The position numbers were made by a program, and so were the translations under genes. Shown piece after piece: positions 8,502-16,670 of a stretch of DNA of 64,000 bases; positions within the stretch are counted from its first letter, which is position 1, and each line of letters opens with the position of its first letter. The DNA comes from Devosia yakushimensis (GTDB lineage: Bacteria > Pseudomonadota > Alphaproteobacteria > Rhizobiales > Devosiaceae): contig NZ_BSNG01000001.1 in the NCBI RefSeq assembly GCF_030159855.1, positions 558,001 through 622,000 of the forward strand. Direction: 5' to 3'. Under the pieces are notes generated by a model that was given only the letters and a program-made list of their open reading frames with translations, did no database searches and was not told the origin of the DNA.

Positions 8502-8530
8502 CTATGTCGCGCGAGGGGAGGAGATTTCGA
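8502..8530 (-). promoter_or_regulatory. Putative ECF42 promoter, copy 1
   Basis: Minus-strand TCGAAA (8525-8530) and GCGACATAG (8502-8510) are separated by 14 bases. Both blocks and the spacing recur at 8067-8095. The wider left block reads TGTCGAAA here, similar to the TGTCGA -35 reported for ECF42 sigma factors. Confidence 0.65.
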
Positions 8531-8570
8531 CAGTGATGGTGAGAAATGGCTGAGTGGATGTTCAACCCAC

Positions 8571-8653
8571 GACGTCATTCCCGCGAAAGCGAGAGCCTCC
8601 GTTTGCTATTTCAGCGAAGAAACAGGGGCTCCCGCTTTCGCGGGAATGACGTC
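8571..8653. repeat. Palindromic repeat, family A
   Basis: Two inverted arms with the core gtcattcccgcgaaagcg surround about 40 bases of variable sequence. Lies between the tail of prs and the DGPF gene start on the other side. The left arm is imperfect. Other copies are at 29631-29722, 51482-51573 and 58543-58630, plus a compact copy at 12788-12824. Confidence 0.8.
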
Positions 8654-8675
8654 GCGAAAATTGGAGGGCGTGGCC

Positions 8676-9608
8676 CTAGTCCAGCAGGCTCGATACCGAT
8701 TGTTCGCTGGCGGTGCGGGCGATGGCTTCGCCGATCAGCGGGGCAATGGTCAGGCGGCGGATATTGGCGGCGGCGCGGGTGAGGTCGGTTTCCTCGATCG
8801 AGTCGGTGATCACCAATTCCTTGAGCTTGGAGGCGGCGATGCGCTCGGCGGCGCCGTTGGAGAGCACGCCGTGGGTGATATAGGCCGAAACTTCCTTGGC
8901 GCCGGCCTTGAGCAGGGCCTCCGCCGCGTTGACCAGGGTGCCGCCGGAATCGACGATATCGTCGATGAGAATGCAGGCCTGGCCGGACACATCGCCGATA
9001 ATGTTCATGACTTCGGACACGCCGGCGCGGGGACGGCGCTTGTCGACGATGGCGAGGTCAGCGCCGATGCGCTGGGCGATGGCGCGGGCGCGGGCCACGC
9101 CGCCGACATCGGGCGAGACGATCATGACATTGCCCGAACCGTAATGCTCCTGGATGTCGCGGACCATGACCGGCGCGCCATAGAGATTGTCGGTGGGGAT
9201 GTCGAAGAAGCCCTGGATCTGGGCGGCGTGCAGGTCGAGCGTGATGACGCGATTGACCCCGGCCTCGGTGATGAGATTGGCCACGAGCTTGGCCGAGATG
9301 GGCGTGCGCGAGGCCGATTTGCGATCCTGCCTGGCATAGCCGAAATAGGGCAGGACGGCGGTGATGCGGCGGGCCGAGGAGCGGCGCAGCGCATCGGTGA
9401 TGATCAGCAGCTCCATCAGATTGTCATTGGCCGGGAAGCTGGTGGGCTGGAGCACAAAGACATCTTCGCCGCGCACATTCTCATGCACCTCGACATAGAT
9501 TTCATTGTCCGCGAAGCGCTTGACCGTACAATCTGTGAGGGGAAGTTCGAGGTAGCTGGCGATGGCTTGCGCGAGAGCACGGTTGGCGTTGCCGGTGACC
9601 AGCTTCAT
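8676..9608 (-). CDS. prs: Ribose-phosphate pyrophosphokinase
   Basis: A 310-residue PRPP synthetase that makes phosphoribosyl pyrophosphate for nucleotide, His and Trp biosynthesis. Start MKLVTGNANRALAQ has AGGA upstream. The conserved YARQDRKSASRTPISAK flexible loop, the DLHAAQIQGFFDIP signature and the PRPP loop IDDIVDSGGT are all present. It is followed on the same strand by nothing; pgeF lies 115 bases upstream on the same strand. Confidence 0.96.
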   Translation of the reverse strand: MKLVTGNANRALAQAIASYLELPLTDCTVKRFADNEIYVEVHENVRGEDVFVLQPTSFPANDNLMELLIITDALRRSSARRITAVLPYFGYARQDRKSASRTPISAKLVANLITEAGVNRVITLDLHAAQIQGFFDIPTDNLYGAPVMVRDIQEHYGSGNVMIVSPDVGGVARARAIAQRIGADLAIVDKRRPRAGVSEVMNIIGDVSGQACILIDDIVDSGGTLVNAAEALLKAGAKEVSAYITHGVLSNGAAERIAASKLKELVITDSIEETDLTRAAANIRRLTIAPLIGEAIARTASEQSVSSLLD

Positions 9609-9723
9609 GTTGCGATCCTGTCTCAACAGCGCCCGCGAGCAGGGGCGTTCCAGTTTCGCGGGCAGCTTTAGCGAGTCCCAACCGGACTCGCAACGCAACA
9701 AATGGATGATGGCTAAATTAGAT

Positions 9724-10491
9724 TCACGTCAGGGCGATGACGGCGATCTGGCGGCCAGTCGTGGTGCCCTGGTGCGTGGCGTGGCGATGGGAGAAGTAGC
9801 GGCCGGGATTGCCATAGGTGCAGCCGCCGACCCGGTCGATGGTGCGGATACCTGCCGCGGCCAATTGGTCGGCCACGAAAGCGGGCAGGTTGAAATGTTC
9901 GCGACCACCCGTTGGGGTGGTGAAATAATGCGCGCCGCCGGGATGCAAAGCGAGGAAATCGGCCATGAATTGCGGTCCGACTTCGTAATTCGGGGCGGTC
10001 ACCGTGGGGCCGATGGCGGCGGCGATGCGGGCCGGAACGGCGCCCAGCGCTGTCATGGCGGCCACGGTATTGCCGATGACGCCATCGACGGCGCCCCGCC
10101 AGCCGGCATGGGCGGCGCCGACAATGCCGGCCTCGGGATCGGCGAAGAGGATGGGGGTGCAATCGGCGGTGAGGATGCCCAGCGCTATGCCGCGCCGGTT
10201 GGTCACGAGGGCATCGGCTTCGATGCGGGGACCGGAATGGGGGCCGGTTATCGTCACGGCCTTATTGGAATGGACCTGTTTGACCAGCGCCAATTGGTGC
10301 GGCTCGAAGCCGAGCGTCGCCATGACCATCTTGCGGTTGTCGGCCACGATGGATGGATCATCGCCACCGGCATCGGAGGTATTGAGGCCGGCAAAGATGC
10401 CGGTCGACAAGCCGCCCTGGCGGCCGAAAAAGGCATGCCGCACGTCGGGCATGGCGATGAGGCCGGCGCTTTGCTCGTGGGGAACGTTCAT
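9724..10491 (-). CDS. pgeF: Purine nucleoside phosphorylase / peptidoglycan editing factor PgeF
   Basis: A 255-residue multicopper-oxidase-like (laccase domain, DUF152) protein. The metal-binding signatures are TADCTPILFAD and GAAHAGWRGAVDGV. Family members act on adenosine/inosine and on muropeptide editing. Its start overlaps the stop of the methyltransferase gene upstream (ATGA), matching the lgt-methyltransferase-pgeF order seen in alphaproteobacteria. Confidence 0.9.
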   Translation of the reverse strand: MNVPHEQSAGLIAMPDVRHAFFGRQGGLSTGIFAGLNTSDAGGDDPSIVADNRKMVMATLGFEPHQLALVKQVHSNKAVTITGPHSGPRIEADALVTNRRGIALGILTADCTPILFADPEAGIVGAAHAGWRGAVDGVIGNTVAAMTALGAVPARIAAAIGPTVTAPNYEVGPQFMADFLALHPGGAHYFTTPTGGREHFNLPAFVADQLAAAGIRTIDRVGGCTYGNPGRYFSHRHATHQGTTTGRQIAVIALT

Positions 10492-11570
10492 TGGGTAAAT
10501 CCGGGTGGCATCAGGCCGGGGCTGGCGGCGCAGAAGGCCTTGAACAGCTCACCCATCTGGTCCGGCGCGATCAGGCGGGACTTTGCTGCGGCGATATCGG
10601 CGGCCGAGCCAGGATTGGCGCCGCTCAGCGCCTTGGCTCGATCGTTGATGCCCAGACGCGTGAGGAACTGGCCCTGGGTCAGCAGGGTATGAACCGCAAG
10701 GCCGGCCTTGCGCGCCACAGCGCCGATGGCCTCGAAATCGACATGGGCGGAGAGGTCGGTGTCGCCGGGCGAGGCGAGGACATCGTCATAGGCGTGGCGG
10801 CGCACGCCTTGCAGGGTTTCCCCGGTTTGCGTCGTGCCATAGCCGTAGTCGATGGCCAGCAGGACCCCGCCCTGCGTGGAAATGGTGCGGGCCAGCCGGG
10901 CGGAGACTTCGCCAGCGGCGAGACCGACTTCAAACACGGCATTGGGTTCGGCATCGGCCACGGCGTCGGGCATGGCCGATTGCGGGATCGGTGTGGGGGA
11001 GAGGCCGAAGGCGCGCTTGCCATCGACCAGGCCGACCATGCGCTCGTGCCAGCCCTCGGCACCGCGCACGAATTGGCGGATGGGCAGGGCGTCGTAAAAC
11101 TCGTTGGCGACGACGAGCAGCGGGCCGTCGCCCACCTTGTCGAAGCCGTCGATCCATTTGGGACCGTAAGGTTCGAGCCGCGCATGCTGCTCGGCGATGA
11201 GGGACGGATTGGTCTCGAAGAGGCGGAGATCGAGCGCGTCACGAAAACCTTCGACGCGGCAGGCGACGCGCAGCATGTCGGCCATCAGCGTGCCGCGGCC
11301 GGGGCCGAGTTCGAGCAGGGTGAAAGCCTTGGGCGAGCCCATCTGCTGGAAAATATTGGCGAAGAAAAAGCCGATCAGTTCGCCGAACATCTGGGAGATT
11401 TCGGGGGCGGTGACGAAGTCACCCCTGGCTCCGAGCGGGTCGGCGCCCTTGTAATAGCCCTGCCGGGGATGGGTCAGCGCCAGGCCCATATAGGTGGCGA
11501 TCGACATTGGCCCGGTGGCGCGGATCTGCATGTCGATGAGTTCGGGCAGGGTGGGATTGGGCTCAGCCAT
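10488..11570 (-). CDS. Class I SAM-dependent methyltransferase, NDUFAF7/MidA-like
   Basis: A 360-residue protein of the DUF185 family starting MAEPNPTLPELIDMQI. The SAM motif I is FTLLELGPGRGTLMADML (about residues 84-101), preceded by DFVTAPEISQMFGEL. The mitochondrial relative methylates an arginine of complex I subunit NDUFS2; whether the bacterial one does so is unknown. Overlaps lgt by one base (TAATG) and pgeF by four. Confidence 0.88.
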   Translation of the reverse strand: MAEPNPTLPELIDMQIRATGPMSIATYMGLALTHPRQGYYKGADPLGARGDFVTAPEISQMFGELIGFFFANIFQQMGSPKAFTLLELGPGRGTLMADMLRVACRVEGFRDALDLRLFETNPSLIAEQHARLEPYGPKWIDGFDKVGDGPLLVVANEFYDALPIRQFVRGAEGWHERMVGLVDGKRAFGLSPTPIPQSAMPDAVADAEPNAVFEVGLAAGEVSARLARTISTQGGVLLAIDYGYGTTQTGETLQGVRRHAYDDVLASPGDTDLSAHVDFEAIGAVARKAGLAVHTLLTQGQFLTRLGINDRAKALSGANPGSAADIAAAKSRLIAPDQMGELFKAFCAASPGLMPPGFTQ

Positions 11571-12388
11571 TAGCGCAGGTCGCTTTGCTTGCGCATGGCG
11601 TAGACGATCAGCCCGATGCCGGCCACCAGGATGGGCAGGCTGAGGACCTGGCCCATGGTGAGCCAACCGCCATAGAGATATCCAAGCTGGCTATCGGGCA
11701 GGCGCACGAATTCGACGGCGATGCGCGAGAGGGCATAGCCAATGCCGAAAATGCCGGCGACCAGGCCGGGCCGGCGCAGGGCATAAAAGACATGGGTGGC
11801 GACGCGAATGACCAGGAAGAGCACGACGCCTTCCAACAGCCCCTCATAGAGCTGGCTGGGATGGCGCGGTGTGCCGAGCGGGTCGGTCGGAAAAATGACG
11901 CCCCAGGGCAGGGTGGTCGGGGCACCGTAAAGCTCGGCATTGATGAAATTGGCGATGCGGCCCAGTAGCAGGCCGATGGTGGAAACAGCGCCGATCAGAT
12001 CGAGCGAACTCAGCCAATTGCCGCCCTTGGAGCGGGTGAAGACGATGGCCGCCAGCATCAGCCCGAGCATGCCGCCATGGAAGGACATGCCGCCATCAAG
12101 CGTGTTGAAGACCTGGAGCGGATTGGCCAGGTAATAGGGCAGGTTATAGAAGAGGATATAGCCGACACGGCCGCCCAGCACGATGGCCAGCATGGTCCAG
12201 AAGGCGAAGTCCCAGATATCAGCGGCTTTGAAGGGCGGTTCGCCCTTGTGCCAGAGCCTGGTATTGGCCAGCAGCAGATAGCCATAGCCTGCGCCCAGGA
12301 TTACGCCGAACAGATAGGCCAGCGCATACCAGCGGATGGCGAGCGGGCCGATGGAGAGGGCGATTGGGTCGATATTGGGGAAGGGCAA
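11570..12388 (-). CDS. lgt: Prolipoprotein diacylglyceryl transferase
   Basis: A 272-residue inner membrane enzyme that adds diacylglycerol to the lipobox cysteine of prolipoproteins. The Lgt signature GRIANFINAELYG and the HGGMLG motif are present with about seven membrane helices. I chose the TTG at 12388, giving MPFPNIDPIALSIGP, because AGGAG lies seven bases before it and the N-terminus then matches the family; a TTG six codons upstream (12406) is less likely. Confidence 0.92.
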   Translation of the reverse strand: MPFPNIDPIALSIGPLAIRWYALAYLFGVILGAGYGYLLLANTRLWHKGEPPFKAADIWDFAFWTMLAIVLGGRVGYILFYNLPYYLANPLQVFNTLDGGMSFHGGMLGLMLAAIVFTRSKGGNWLSSLDLIGAVSTIGLLLGRIANFINAELYGAPTTLPWGVIFPTDPLGTPRHPSQLYEGLLEGVVLFLVIRVATHVFYALRRPGLVAGIFGIGYALSRIAVEFVRLPDSQLGYLYGGWLTMGQVLSLPILVAGIGLIVYAMRKQSDLR

Positions 12389-12510
12389 AAGCGGCTCCTG
12401 CGGCAATCGGGCGGACCATTGCCGCTTCGCCTGCTCTGGTCAAGTCGGGATCAAGGGCCTAGATATCAACAAAGAGTGCCCGCGACGGCGGCCAACAATA
12501 TAGGTGTGCG

Positions 12511-12765
12511 ATGACCCAGAACAGCAAGCTTTTCGACGGTTTGGGCCGGGTGATGAACGAAGCGGCTGGCGTGGCCGACGGCGTGCGGCGGGAAGTGGAG
12601 ACCGCGGTGAAGTCGCAGGCCCAGCGTTTCGTCGCCGATATGGACCTGGTCAAGCGCGAGGATTTCGATGCGCTGCGCGAGCTGGTTCAGGTGCAGGGCG
12701 AGGAGATTGATGCGCTGCGCAAGGAACTGGCGGCGCTCAAGGGCGGCAAGGCCGCCAAGGCCTGA
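12511..12765 (+). CDS. ubiK: UbiK family ubiquinone biosynthesis accessory factor
   Basis: An 84-residue protein of the BMFP/DUF526 family. It has a helical N-terminus (RVMNEAAGVADGVRREVE) and a C-terminal coiled coil (ALRELVQVQGEEIDALRKEL), the usual two-part plan. UbiK helps the Ubi complex in ubiquinone synthesis and associates with membranes. It is transcribed divergently from lgt. Confidence 0.8.
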   Translation: MTQNSKLFDGLGRVMNEAAGVADGVRREVETAVKSQAQRFVADMDLVKREDFDALRELVQVQGEEIDALRKELAALKGGKAAKA

Positions 12766-13137
12766 TTTTCTTAAGTCACGTCTTCAGCCACAAGGTCATT
12801 CCCGCTTTCGCGGGAACCTTGTGGGGGATTGGGCATGCAGCATCTTGGCTGTGCCTGCTGCTCCAAAAAACTGTTCCCTTTCGGGCCGCTTTTCCTGGCG
12901 AAAAGCTGGGCCCTGTTAACAGACTGTTAACGTTGACGGGCTGATCATCCACAAGAGATTGCCGTCCTCCTTCTGCCGCGCGTCCCCTGAATCAGTGGGG
13001 CGGTGTAGGGTCAAAACATCAGGACGATTCGTAAGCGTAATGCGTTGCGGCCAGTTGCCTGACTACCCCGAAATCGTGCCGGTTCCATTGCGGGCCGCAT
13101 GCCTCGAACACACGCGCTGCCAGGACGAGAATCGTCA
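12766..13137. other. Intergenic stretch, ubiK to ybjN-like gene
   Basis: No gene seen. It holds the compact family A palindrome (12788-12824) and, at 12913-12931, two GTTAAC hexamers (tgttaacagactgttaac) that form a dyad close to where a promoter for the next gene would lie. No convincing terminator or promoter could be assigned beyond this. Confidence 0.5.
12788..12824. repeat. Compact palindrome, family A
   Basis: ccacaaggt, an inner tcccgc / gcggga stem with a tttc loop, and accttgtgg form one tight hairpin. It shares the tcattcccgc core with the longer family A elements but lacks the second copy of the arm. It sits 22 bases behind the ubiK stop. Confidence 0.75.
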
Positions 13138-13638
13138 ATGTCACTCCTTCAAGTCGAGCCGGATCGCGTCGTCCACCCGGTGGACATCATCGAGCACATC
13201 GCCTCGATCAATGACTGGAGTTTCGAACGCCAGGATGCGGACGAGATTTCGATCTCGGTGCGGGGCGGCTGGAGCGACTACCATGTCTCGTTCAACTGGA
13301 TGGAAGACCTGGAATCGCTGCATATCGCCTGTGCCTTCGATCTCAAGGTGCCCGAGGGGCGGCGCAACGAAATCAAGCAGCTCATTTCGCTGATCAACGA
13401 GCAGCTGTGGATCGGCCATTTCGACATCTGGAACAAGGAAGGCGTGGTGCTGTTCCGCAATTCGCACCTGCTGACCGGGGGCGCGGAAGTGTCGCCGCAG
13501 CAATGCGAGGCGCTGCTGCGCTCGGCTACCGATAGCTGTGATCTCTATTACCAGGCGTTCCAATTCGTGGTGTGGGCCGGCAAGACGGCGGGCGACGCAT
13601 TGACCCATGTGATGTTTGAAACGGTTGGCGAGGCGTGA
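13138..13638 (+). CDS. YbjN domain-containing protein
   Basis: A 166-residue cytoplasmic protein starting MSLLQVEPDRVVHPVDII. The body matches the type III secretion chaperone-like YbjN fold common in Hyphomicrobiales next to proC. Function is unknown; E. coli YbjN affects motility and stress responses. Its TGA overlaps the GTG start of proC (GTGA). Confidence 0.85.
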   Translation: MSLLQVEPDRVVHPVDIIEHIASINDWSFERQDADEISISVRGGWSDYHVSFNWMEDLESLHIACAFDLKVPEGRRNEIKQLISLINEQLWIGHFDIWNKEGVVLFRNSHLLTGGAEVSPQQCEALLRSATDSCDLYYQAFQFVVWAGKTAGDALTHVMFETVGEA

Positions 13639-14459
13639 GCACGTCCCTGCGCGATATCGGGCCGGTCATGCTGGTTGGCGCCGGCAAAATGGGCTTGGCC
13701 ATGGCCAAGGGTTGGCTCGACGCGGGGCTGCCGACCAGCAATCTCATTCTGATCCACCCGTCGCCGGGTGAGTACACCAAGGCGTTTGCCGAGGATTATG
13801 GGCTGCAGATCTATGCCGAGGCCAGTGGGTTGTTGCCCAATGTGCTGGTGCTGGCGGTCAAGCCCCAGGTTATCGACGGGGTGATGGAAACCTTGCGGCC
13901 GGTTGTCGGGCCGCAAACGCTTGTTGTCTCGGTTGCGGCGGGCATCGATATTGCCCGGCTGGCGCGAGGGACGGGGACGGGGCGGGTGGTGCGCACCATG
14001 CCCAATACGCCGGCGCAGATCGGTAAGGGGATTACCGGCGCTGTTGCGGCTCCAGATGTGACGGCTGCCGAAAAGGCGAGCGTGGATGCATTGTTGAGCG
14101 CGTCCGGCCAGGTAGTCTGGCTGGCCGATGAAGGCGATATCGATGCGCTGACGGCCATTTCCGGGTGCGGCCCGGCCTATGTGTTCAACATGGTCGAGGC
14201 CCTGGCGGCCGCCGGCGAGCAGCAGGGGCTGGCTCCGGCGCTGGCCATGCAATTGGCCCGGCAGACTGTGATTGGCGCTGCGGCGCTGATGGAGGCCGAT
14301 CCGGCGCCGGTTGCGGTGTTGCGGCAGAATGTGACCTCGCCCAAGGGGGTAACTGCCGAGGCCCTGGCGGTGTTGATGGCCGATGATGGGCTGACGCCGC
14401 TGATGGAGCGGGCGGTGGATGCGGCGCGGAAGCGGAGTGAGGAATTGGGGCGGAGCTAG
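13635..14459 (+). CDS. proC: Pyrroline-5-carboxylate reductase
   Basis: A 274-residue NADPH-dependent enzyme, the last step of proline biosynthesis. The Rossmann motif VGAGKMGLAM is near residue 14, and the P5CR signature (GPAYVFNMVEAL to VTSPKGVTAEAL) is intact. It starts at a GTG that overlaps the ybjN-like stop, so translation is coupled. Confidence 0.95.
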   Translation: MSTSLRDIGPVMLVGAGKMGLAMAKGWLDAGLPTSNLILIHPSPGEYTKAFAEDYGLQIYAEASGLLPNVLVLAVKPQVIDGVMETLRPVVGPQTLVVSVAAGIDIARLARGTGTGRVVRTMPNTPAQIGKGITGAVAAPDVTAAEKASVDALLSASGQVVWLADEGDIDALTAISGCGPAYVFNMVEALAAAGEQQGLAPALAMQLARQTVIGAAALMEADPAPVAVLRQNVTSPKGVTAEALAVLMADDGLTPLMERAVDAARKRSEELGRS

Positions 14460-14499
14460 TTCTTTGCGACTCCTGCACTAGGGCGCGCCGACCCCCACG

Positions 14500-14544
14500 C
14501 TCGGCCCCTCTCCCTCAAGGGGCGAGGGAGGCTCGGTGGGTGGG
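14500..14544. repeat. GC-rich palindrome at the proC / marR convergent end
   Basis: cccctctccctcaaggggcgaggg followed by ggctcggtgggtggg. The same cctctccctcaagggg core occurs in the composite repeats at 29751-29832 and 58659-58735. It lies between two convergent stops, where a transcription-ending role would fit. Confidence 0.6.
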
Positions 14545-14555
14545 ACGATCTGGCG

Positions 14556-15074
14556 CTACAGCCCGCCCGTCAAATTCAAGCGATCCAGTACCGTGCGATC
14601 ACCCGGTTCGACCATGCCGACCAGAAACCGCCGGACGAGGCGGGCCCCTTCGGGGGGGAGGGCGTTGATGGCGGCGTCGATGCGGCTGGCTTGGGAGGCC
14701 GAGAGGGTGGCGAAGAGCTGGCGGCCCTTGTCGGTGGCGAAAAGCAGGCGTTGGCGGCGGTCGGAATGGCCGGTTTTCTGCTCGATATAGCCGTTGTCGA
14801 TCAATTGGCGGAGCACGCGGGCAAGACTCTGCTTGGTGATCTTGAGGATATCGAGCAGGTCGGCGACGGGCATGCCGGGCCGCAGATTGACGAAATAGAG
14901 CACCCGGTGGTGGGCACGGCCAAAGCCCTGGCGCTCCAGCAGGGCATCGGCATCGCCGGTAAAATCCCGATAGGCAAAGAAAAACAACCCCATGATATCG
15001 AGCGGCAATGCGCCGCGATCCACGGTGGTGGAATTTATGTCAGCCATGTTGACATTTTTTTGGTTTGCTGCCAT
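14556..15074 (-). CDS. MarR family transcriptional regulator
   Basis: A 172-residue MarR protein. The winged helix is at about residues 75-130 (LLDILKITKQSLARVLRQLIDNGYIEQ, then the wing GHSDRRQRLLFATDKG). Start is uncertain: ATG 15074 has GGGAAG close upstream, ATG 15047 has none. It is divergent from ilvE, and a dyad between them (15038-15054) overlaps the ilvE -35, so it probably controls ilvE and itself. Confidence 0.85.
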   Translation of the reverse strand: MAANQKNVNMADINSTTVDRGALPLDIMGLFFFAYRDFTGDADALLERQGFGRAHHRVLYFVNLRPGMPVADLLDILKITKQSLARVLRQLIDNGYIEQKTGHSDRRQRLLFATDKGRQLFATLSASQASRIDAAINALPPEGARLVRRFLVGMVEPGDRTVLDRLNLTGGL

Positions 15075-15077
15075 TGT
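15038..15077 (+). promoter_or_regulatory. Probable ilvE promoter and MarR operator
   Basis: A consensus -35 TTGACA (15049-15054), 17 bases, then CATTGT (15072-15077) point towards ilvE. The inverted repeat tgtca-N7-tgaca at 15038-15054 overlaps the -35. The divergent MarR gene next to it makes MarR the likely binder. The -10 is weak, and the 5' leader of ilvE would be about 130 bases. Confidence 0.55.
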
Positions 15078-15211
15078 CTTCCCATCGGACGCCAATCAGT
15101 CTTATCCCAAAGCCTTTGTGGTTTGCCAAGGGCTTGGGCCTGGGGCATGATCGGCGCCAAAGCGCTGTGCCGTTGTGGCATCAGCATAATCATAGGATGC
15201 GGGAGAGGATC

Positions 15212-16102
15212 ATGGCAGGCGTGCCAATGGACCAGCGCGATGGCTGGATCTGGTTTGACGGCGAGTTCAAACCCTGGAAGGACGCAAAGATTCACGTGCT
15301 GACGCACGGGCTGCATTATGCCAGCTCGGTGTTTGAGGGTGAGCGCGCCTATGGCGGCGAGATTTTCAAGTCGCGCGAGCATACCGAACGGCTGATCCGT
15401 TCGGGCAAGACGCTGGATTTCACCATTCCCTGGTCGGTCGAGCAGATCGAGGAAGCCAAGCGCCAGGTGCTGGAAAAGAACGGTCTGGTCGATGCCTATG
15501 TGCGTCCCGTGGCCTGGCGCGGCTCGGAAGAGCTGAGCGTTCCCGCGCGCAATAACAAGGTGCATCTGGCCATCGCTGCCTGGGTGTGGCCGAGCTATTT
15601 CTCGGTCGAGGAAAAGCTCAAGGGTATTCGGCTCGAATGGAGCAAGTGGAAGCGCCCGTCGCCGGAGACGATCCCGTCCTCGGCCAAGGCTGCCGGTCTT
15701 TATATGATCTGCACGCTCTCCAAGGACGCGGCCATGGCCAATGGCTATGCCGATGCGCTGATGCTGGACTATCGTGGCTATGTGGCTGAGGCCACGGGCG
15801 CCAATGTGTTCTTCATCAAGGGCAAAGAGATCACGACGCCAACGCCCGATTGCTTCCTCAACGGCATTACGCGGCAGACGCTGATCGATCTGGCCAAGCG
15901 CAATGGCTTCACGGTGACCGAGCGGCATATCCTGCCGGAGGAGCTAAGCCAGTTCGACGAATGCTTCCTGACCGGCACGGCCGCGGAAGTGACGCCGGTG
16001 AGCGAGATCGGCGAGTTCAAGTTCACGCCGGGCGAGGCTTGCCGGACGCTGATTGATGCTTATACGGCGGAAGTGCAGCCGAAGCGGGCAGCGGCGGAGT
16101 AG
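15212..16102 (+). CDS. ilvE: Branched-chain amino acid aminotransferase
   Basis: A 296-residue class IV PLP aminotransferase that interconverts Val, Leu and Ile with their keto acids. The start MAGVPMDQRDGWIWFDGEF has GGGAGAGG upstream. Conserved blocks include THGLHYASSVFEGERAY, the PLP lysine region SSAKAAGLYM and the C-terminal ECFLTGTAAEVTPV. It is followed by an intrinsic terminator. Confidence 0.95.
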   Translation: MAGVPMDQRDGWIWFDGEFKPWKDAKIHVLTHGLHYASSVFEGERAYGGEIFKSREHTERLIRSGKTLDFTIPWSVEQIEEAKRQVLEKNGLVDAYVRPVAWRGSEELSVPARNNKVHLAIAAWVWPSYFSVEEKLKGIRLEWSKWKRPSPETIPSSAKAAGLYMICTLSKDAAMANGYADALMLDYRGYVAEATGANVFFIKGKEITTPTPDCFLNGITRQTLIDLAKRNGFTVTERHILPEELSQFDECFLTGTAAEVTPVSEIGEFKFTPGEACRTLIDAYTAEVQPKRAAAE

Positions 16103-16127
16103 GGCTTTTTGCCATTGTGAGTTCAGG

Positions 16128-16160
16128 AGGCCGGGTGGAAGCCCGGCCTTTTTTTGTTTT
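16128..16160 (+). terminator. Intrinsic terminator behind ilvE
   Basis: aggccggg and cccggcct form an 8-bp stem with a short loop, followed directly by seven T, G and four T. It starts 25 bases after the ilvE stop. Confidence 0.9.
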
Positions 16161-16210
16161 TGGTGGGAGGCGTTTGGGTGGTTGGGGCGTGATGGTCAAA
16201 CACCACGGTT

Positions 16211-16288
16211 CTCCCTCGGGCTTGACCCGAGGGCCTCTCCCAACCCGGCACAAGCGGCGGGTGGCCGTCGGGTCAAGCCCGAGGGAGA
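16211..16288. repeat. Palindromic repeat, family B, inverted orientation
   Basis: Arms ctccctcgggcttgacccga and its complement flank a core caacccggcacaagcggcg. The core is the reverse complement of the one in the copies at 16485-16559 and 55797-55874. Confidence 0.8.
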
Positions 16289-16336
16289 GCGGTGGGTGGG
16301 GTGAGTTTGGGCGTTCCCAAGCGATGTTCCTTGCAC

Positions 16337-16441
16337 GGTGTCATCCCGGCGGGGAGGCCGGGATCCATGCTGTGCTCTCTCCTCACATGGGATGGGTGGA
16401 TGGCCTTCAGCATGGATTCCGGCCTTCGCCGGAATGACATC
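16337..16441. repeat. Palindromic repeat, family A'
   Basis: Arms of the type tgtcatcccggcggggaggccgggatccatg and catggattccggccttcgccggaatgaca surround about 45 bases. The closest relative in the window is at 63083-63190, which shares the gtggatggccttcagcatgg half as well. Confidence 0.8.
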
Positions 16442-16484
16442 GGGGGGTGGTTTGCACCTTCCCCACCAAAACCACCGTTGCTTT

Positions 16485-16559
16485 ACTCGGGCTTGACCCG
16501 AGGATCATTCGCCGCTTGTGCCGGGTTGGGAGAGGCCCTCGGGTCAAGCCCGAGGGAGG
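16485..16559. repeat. Palindromic repeat, family B
   Basis: Arms tcgggcttgacccgag and ctcgggtcaagcccga flank a core cgccgcttgtgccgggttg identical to that at 55797-55874. Confidence 0.8.
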
Positions 16560-16670
16560 CGATTGTGGGTGGGACGGGTTGGAGCGGGCATGCCCTCGGT
16601 AGAGCTCGAAGGAGCGATTGCGGTGGGGCTGGGGTCGCTACGTGGGGTAGCGGTTGCCTGTCGCTGCGCG

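Larger units (their letters stand above)
16161..16670. other. Intergenic stretch packed with palindromic repeats
   Basis: About 510 bases with no gene. It holds two family B repeats (16211-16288, 16485-16559) on either side of one family A' repeat (16337-16441). The reading frames crossing it are Gly/Arg-rich chance frames of the repeats. Confidence 0.8.

Noticed and set aside
10491..11573. 360-residue plus-strand frame opposite the methyltransferase
   Set aside because: Shadow of a recognisable gene on the minus strand that overlaps neighbours in an operon.
16161..16670. Small frames within the repeat cluster
   Set aside because: Reading frames run through palindromes and have no ribosome sites; repeats explain the sequence.
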